From: JAKPCT01 sp029553165
GTDB taxonomy: Bacteria > Bacillota > UBA4882 > UBA8346
DNA length: 10,060 nucleotides
Direction: 5' to 3'
NCBI GenBank assembly: GCA_035359995.1
Contig: DAORZT010000076.1
Coordinates: 1-10,060, forward strand
The position numbers were made by a program, and so were the translations under genes. The notes below the pieces were generated by a model. That model saw only the letters and a program-made list of their open reading frames with translations, was not told the DNA's origin and made no database searches. This document shows, one piece after another, positions 6,655 through 10,060 of this stretch (position 1 is the first letter of the stretch; each line of letters starts with the position of its first letter).

Positions 6655-7742
6655 GCATTCATCTCCTTACAGGCATTGTAAAGGTCACGCCACTCCGAAC
6701 CGCGTTTTTTCAAGACGTTATCGAGATACTCCCGCCATACCAGTTTGTCCTTCTCTTCATCCTTTACAATGGCTCCCTGGAGTCCGGCGGCAATATCTTC
6801 ACTGGTAATTTTGCCTTTTCCGAAACAGGCTGCCAGGGCCATACTGTTGGTTAGCAGCGAGATCGCCTCAGCAGTTGAGATAACGCCACTCGGTGGTTTG
6901 ATCTTTTCCTTGCTGTCGAGTGTCATTCCATTGCGGAGTTCACGGAAGATTGTAACAACCTTAACAATTGCATCATCGGCAGGGAGCGCCGCCTGAAGCT
7001 CTAAGTTCACTGCCAGTTCCTTGACACGTTTTCTGACAATTTCAATTTCGGTTTCAATATCTCCCGGTGTAGGCAACACAATAATGTTAAACCTCCGTTT
7101 TAACGCGGAAGACATATCATTGACACCCCTGTCTCTCGTGTTTGCCGTGGCAATGATTGAAAAGCCTTTGGCTGCAGGAATTTCATACCCCAGCTCCGGA
7201 ATGGAGATTCTCTTTTCCGAAAGAATCGAGATCAAAGCATCCTGGACTTCGGAAGCGCACCTTGATATTTCTTCAAATCTGGCAATTCCGCCACATTCCA
7301 TCGCCCGAAATATCGGGCTTTTTACTAATGCTTCCCTGGACGGACCGTTAGCAATCAGCATGGCATAATTCCATGAATAGCGGATCTGTTCTTCGGTTGT
7401 TCCTGCCGTCCCCTGAATCACCTTGGTGGAATCTCCATGGATCGCTGCGCTGAGATGTTCTGAAAGCCATGATTTGGCTGTACCCGGTTCCCCGATCAGT
7501 AATAGGGCTCTGTCGGTTAACAAGGTTGAGATTGCAACTTCGACCAGTCGTCTGTTGCCGATGTACTTTGGCGAAATCTCCACCCCTTTAACCTTACCAC
7601 CGGTGATATAAGTTAAGACCGAACGGGGGGACATCTTCCATCCGGTTGGGATACGTTCAGTCTCCGCGCTAATCAATACTTCAATTTCATGGGCGTACAT
7701 CTGTTCAGCCGGTAACCTTAGGACATTATCTAACTCCGACAT
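6651..7742 (-). CDS. MoxR-type AAA+ ATPase, YehL-like
   Basis: This ATPase of about 363 aa has Walker A GEPGTAKS (residues about 84-91) and a Walker B-like GGIARFEEISR (about 151-161) in which the usual Asp-Glu is Glu-Glu. Sensor 1 is IIATANTRDRG (Asn at about 201) and the arginine-finger region is SSALKRRFN (about 211-219). These mark the MoxR/RavA branch, whose hexamers remodel protein partners together with a VWA protein. I prefer the second ATG (7742): AAGGAGG lies 6 nt before it but directly abuts the ATG at 7748, leaving no spacer. The C-terminal part includes a helical lid (about 235-340) and ends RGSEWRDLYNACKEMNA. The gene follows the HEAT gene by about 60 nt and is translationally coupled to the DUF5682 gene. 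The closest named relative by context is E. coli YehL. Confidence 0.92.
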   Translation of the reverse strand: MSELDNVLRLPAEQMYAHEIEVLISAETERIPTGWKMSPRSVLTYITGGKVKGVEISPKYIGNRRLVEVAISTLLTDRALLLIGEPGTAKSWLSEHLSAAIHGDSTKVIQGTAGTTEEQIRYSWNYAMLIANGPSREALVKSPIFRAMECGGIARFEEISRCASEVQDALISILSEKRISIPELGYEIPAAKGFSIIATANTRDRGVNDMSSALKRRFNIIVLPTPGDIETEIEIVRKRVKELAVNLELQAALPADDAIVKVVTIFRELRNGMTLDSKEKIKPPSGVISTAEAISLLTNSMALAACFGKGKITSEDIAAGLQGAIVKDEEKDKLVWREYLDNVLKKRGSEWRDLYNACKEMNA

Positions 7743-7748
7743 CTGCAT

Positions 7749-7755
7749 CCTCCTT
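7749..7755 (-). promoter_or_regulatory. Ribosome binding site that decides the start of the AAA+ gene
   Basis: AAGGAGG on the minus strand touches the ATG at 7748 without a spacer but sits 6 nt from the ATG at 7742. The start is therefore best placed at 7742, which removes two residues (MQ) from the longest frame. Confidence 0.75.
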
Positions 7756-7803
7756 AAAAATTATTTTCAGTAAGTCTTTTAATTTAGTCCTTAGTTTCTT
7801 TTT

Positions 7804-9600
7804 TTATTTCTTATTTTTATTCTTTAAATGCCAGACTGCTTCAAACAGCTTTTCTAATCCATCAACATTATGTTCTGTTGCAAATGCTTCAATAGATTGC
7901 GCGTCATCGGCGGGTAACAACTTAATTAATTCGATAAAATTATCTAAATAGTATCTAAAAGAATATTTATTATGATCTTTAATGTTAAACTCAAGAACCT
8001 CGATTATTGCATCGCTTACCTTCTCATAACCTGCCTGGAATAACCCTAAAATCAAATTTGTCAGATGCTGATCCCCAAATTTGCGATGTTTTTTTAATTT
8101 TTCCAGTATAATTTGGATACACTTAGTATCACCTTTGGTAACAAGCCTACATCCTGTTGATATTTCGTCAAGTTCTAAAAGGAATTTAGCCCATCGTTGA
8201 TCCCACTTGATTTCATCGTCGTGTACCGGATTATAATTCCAAATTTGATATTCTGGTTCAAAATCAGAGCAATAGGAGATAACTTTGGTAATTTCTTTAC
8301 GCTCAAAAGATTTAGGACCTTTTTTCAATAGAGGTGAATAGTGTTCAAATACATACTCCGGTGATTTTGACCTAATGGCTGCTTCAAAAGAGTAATCAAG
8401 GATTAAGTTATCATATTTATTAATGCTTGATAAAAGGAAATCGTATGCTGCTTCATTTGCCAAAGCCAGGATATTCCTCGCCGCAGTGCGAATTACAGTA
8501 TCCTTGGCATTATTAATTTTAAACTGGGGCAGATTTGTCGGGAGTTCAATACACTTTTTGAGAAATTCAAAAATTTCGGGCTCCTTCTTTCCCAACATAC
8601 AATCCAAAACCGTAATAAAATACTCAACTTGTTTTTTGACAGTAGCTTCCGCCTGTTCGGACGTCATGTCGGATGCTTGAATTGATTGCAGGCTCTTTTC
8701 AGCTTCTTCCAGAAGCATTTGCGCCATCTTTGGTGCGTCGTTTAACTTAATCGGTTCAATGGCAATATCTCTGTCTTTGCCTCGAACTGCATTAAGCAGG
8801 CAGTTTACAGTACTGTCTGTTTGCATCCTGCTAAGGGCAGAAAGGACAGCTGCCCGGATTTCCTTCTTCTTGTCGTCTGCAAGTTCAATCAGTAAATCTT
8901 CATACTCAGGTAAGTCCTTAAGGGCCTTAATTGCGCTTACCTTGACTTCTTCACGGCTGTTTTCAATTACATAAAGGTAGAACTCTTTCTCTGTTTTACC
9001 GGCTAAATCCGAAATCAGATCAATTATTTTGGCATCCCTTTTTCCGCCATTTAAATCAAATTGTTTCTTGAGAGCAGGAATGATTGCCTGACCGCATTCT
9101 TTTAAAATATCACCTGCCAAATTGGCGATTTCGGGATATCCATCACCCAGAGCTTCGATCAGAGGGATTATTAATCGAAGATCCTGATCATTTTCTTGCT
9201 CATAAAAACTTCTGATAATCTCAAGTCGTCCGGAACCTTTAGTTGTTAATGCGGTGATTAACGGATTCAGTTTCCGGTATGGAGTATTGGTAGGATAAGA
9301 CAGTCCTAAACAATCAACTTTTTCAATCTCTCCTTGGATTCCGGTTTCACCCTGGGTATAGACAATGGCATTCACGATATTTGCCAGTTCCAAAAGTTTC
9401 TCCGCTGACTTGCCTGTCCCTGGATTGATTGCTGCCTCCATTGCCTCGGCAACCCTTGCAAAAACGGGCACGCTGGCTCCGGATTTTTGCATTGCCGGTA
9501 AGATCTTTTTCAGTTTAAAGTTATCGCTCACCATATCGCTTCCGGCAATCATCAACTTTCTGACTTCTTCATACACTTCATGGATTAGGGCCATACTCAT
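7804..9600 (-). CDS. HEAT-repeat scaffold protein
   Basis: A 598-aa, nearly all-helical, soluble protein. HEAT-type helix pairs are plain between about residues 140 and 275: LRLIIPLIEALGDGYPEIAN, then AKIIDLISDLAG, then EEVKVSAIKALKDLPEYEDL, then KKEIRAAVLSALSRM. More irregular repeats follow (about 360-460 and 520-590). Such solenoids bind other proteins; no catalytic motif is visible. The first ATG (9600) has GGTG 5 nt upstream, and GGAG lies 11 nt away. A second ATG two codons later is equally possible. The gene lies 50 nt after the SWIM-like gene and about 60 nt before the ATPase, so it is probably part of the same transcript. I infer that it links substrate or partners to the ATPase/VWA machine. 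Its C-terminal end is Lys/Asn-rich (HLKNKNKK). Confidence 0.8.
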   Translation of the reverse strand: MSMALIHEVYEEVRKLMIAGSDMVSDNFKLKKILPAMQKSGASVPVFARVAEAMEAAINPGTGKSAEKLLELANIVNAIVYTQGETGIQGEIEKVDCLGLSYPTNTPYRKLNPLITALTTKGSGRLEIIRSFYEQENDQDLRLIIPLIEALGDGYPEIANLAGDILKECGQAIIPALKKQFDLNGGKRDAKIIDLISDLAGKTEKEFYLYVIENSREEVKVSAIKALKDLPEYEDLLIELADDKKKEIRAAVLSALSRMQTDSTVNCLLNAVRGKDRDIAIEPIKLNDAPKMAQMLLEEAEKSLQSIQASDMTSEQAEATVKKQVEYFITVLDCMLGKKEPEIFEFLKKCIELPTNLPQFKINNAKDTVIRTAARNILALANEAAYDFLLSSINKYDNLILDYSFEAAIRSKSPEYVFEHYSPLLKKGPKSFERKEITKVISYCSDFEPEYQIWNYNPVHDDEIKWDQRWAKFLLELDEISTGCRLVTKGDTKCIQIILEKLKKHRKFGDQHLTNLILGLFQAGYEKVSDAIIEVLEFNIKDHNKYSFRYYLDNFIELIKLLPADDAQSIEAFATEHNVDGLEKLFEAVWHLKNKNKK

Positions 9601-9650
9601 TTTTTCACCAACTCCGCAAGTATTTATTTATAACTTATTGATTCAAGATT

Positions 9651-10060
9651 TTAAAAATTTAACCTGATAATCTGGTCATCTGTTATTAAACTTAGTGGTT
9701 GCCCCCTTAATTTCCCGGTTGCCGGATTGTGGTGGAATTCAACCAGCAGACAGTTGTTTGCCAGAGTTTTTTCTTCAACAAGTTCCAGCAGATCGGTACT
9801 ATACGGTTCAAAATGATCTTCAAGTACAATCCTCTGTCCTGTTTCATCTTCCATAACAAACGCCTCTCCAACCTTTCCAATCTTGGCGAAGCTTAATAAG
9901 ACCAGAGGATTTTTATCAGAGAGGGGATTCTTGATTTGGTTCTTGATTGCCTTAATGACTTCAGCGTAAGATTTTTTAGCGTAGGATTTGATAGTTTGAT
10001 AATCTTTCACAGTAATATCCCGGATCTCCATCTCTTCCCACCGGATGCGGGGATTTAGTT
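9651..10060 (-). CDS. C-terminal part of a probable SWIM zinc-finger family protein, cut by the right edge
   Basis: An ATG at 10031 would give 126 aa, but the frame stays open through nine more codons (LNPRIRWEE) to the window edge. No clear ribosome binding site precedes that ATG, so this is most likely the end of a longer protein. The visible part holds a helix rich in Lys (QTIKSYAKKSYAEVIKAIKN). A small beta domain follows: a PLVLLSFAKIGKVGEAFVME strand pair, a DETGQRIVLED turn, NNCLLVEFHHNPATGKL, and a final RGQPLSLIT. This strand order resembles the C-terminal region of SWIM zinc-finger family proteins (YehQ type) that are commonly encoded next to the MoxR, DUF5682 and VWA genes. The zinc-binding CxCx(n)CxH motif itself would lie outside the window. 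The assignment rests on this resemblance plus context. Confidence 0.5.
   Translation of the reverse strand, partial: LNPRIRWEEMEIRDITVKDYQTIKSYAKKSYAEVIKAIKNQIKNPLSDKNPLVLLSFAKIGKVGEAFVMEDETGQRIVLEDHFEPYSTDLLELVEEKTLANNCLLVEFHHNPATGKLRGQPLSLITDDQIIRLNF

Noticed and set aside
9400..9425. PGTGKS in the HEAT-repeat protein (residues about 60-65) looks like a P-loop
   Set aside because: The leading Gly of GxxxxGKS is absent (Ile at that place), no hydrophobic strand precedes it, and no Walker B follows.
3145..9667. Many plus-strand open frames of 60-115 codons (for example 3320-3559, 6259-6573, 7021-7368, 9365-9667)
   Set aside because: All lie opposite well-supported minus-strand genes and have no domains or ribosome binding sites of note; they are antisense shadows.

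Overview
Every gene I can support lies on the minus strand, so the window is read from right (about 10060) to left (1). Moderately AT-rich DNA, strong AGGAGG-type ribosome binding sites and the gene content suggest a bacterium, most likely a member of the Bacillota (Firmicutes). That placement is tentative, because the window holds no ribosomal or other phylogenetic marker.

Right part (about 3116-10060): a five-gene, tightly packed operon. In order of transcription it holds (1) the C-terminal end of a protein that runs off the right edge, probably a SWIM zinc-finger family protein; (2) a HEAT-repeat helical scaffold of 598 aa; (3) a MoxR-type AAA+ ATPase; (4) a 781-aa DUF5682/YehM-like protein with an EreA/ChaN/TraB-like N-terminal domain; and (5) a VWA protein with an intact MIDAS. 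The stop of gene 3 overlaps the start of gene 4 by 4 nt, as does the stop of gene 4 with the start of gene 5. This matches the poorly characterised yehL-yehM-yehP-yehQ set of E. coli. AAA-plus-VWA pairs usually act as an ATP-driven chaperone or remodelling machine. The other parts would be a possible enzyme (DUF5682), a scaffold (HEAT) and a substrate or nucleic-acid adaptor (SWIM). MoxR-VWA systems with such partners have been predicted to act in biological conflict or stress, but I know of no demonstrated function.

Left part (1 to about 3086): a visibly more AT-rich string of short, unrelated genes. They look like an orphan immunity-gene array of the polymorphic-toxin type, with no toxin gene in the window. 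In order: a 101-aa helical protein, a 176-aa beta-rich protein, a 110-aa protein, a decayed fragment, an Imm42-like gene broken by an in-frame stop, a SUKH (SMI1/KNR4) gene broken by a frameshift, and the start of another small gene at the left edge. At least two of these genes, and probably a third, are decaying, which fits an array that gains and loses immunity genes quickly.

The two parts share strand and have no obvious terminator between them. Whether the link is functional or only positional cannot be decided from this window. I saw no RNA genes, CRISPR, insertion sequences or origin.
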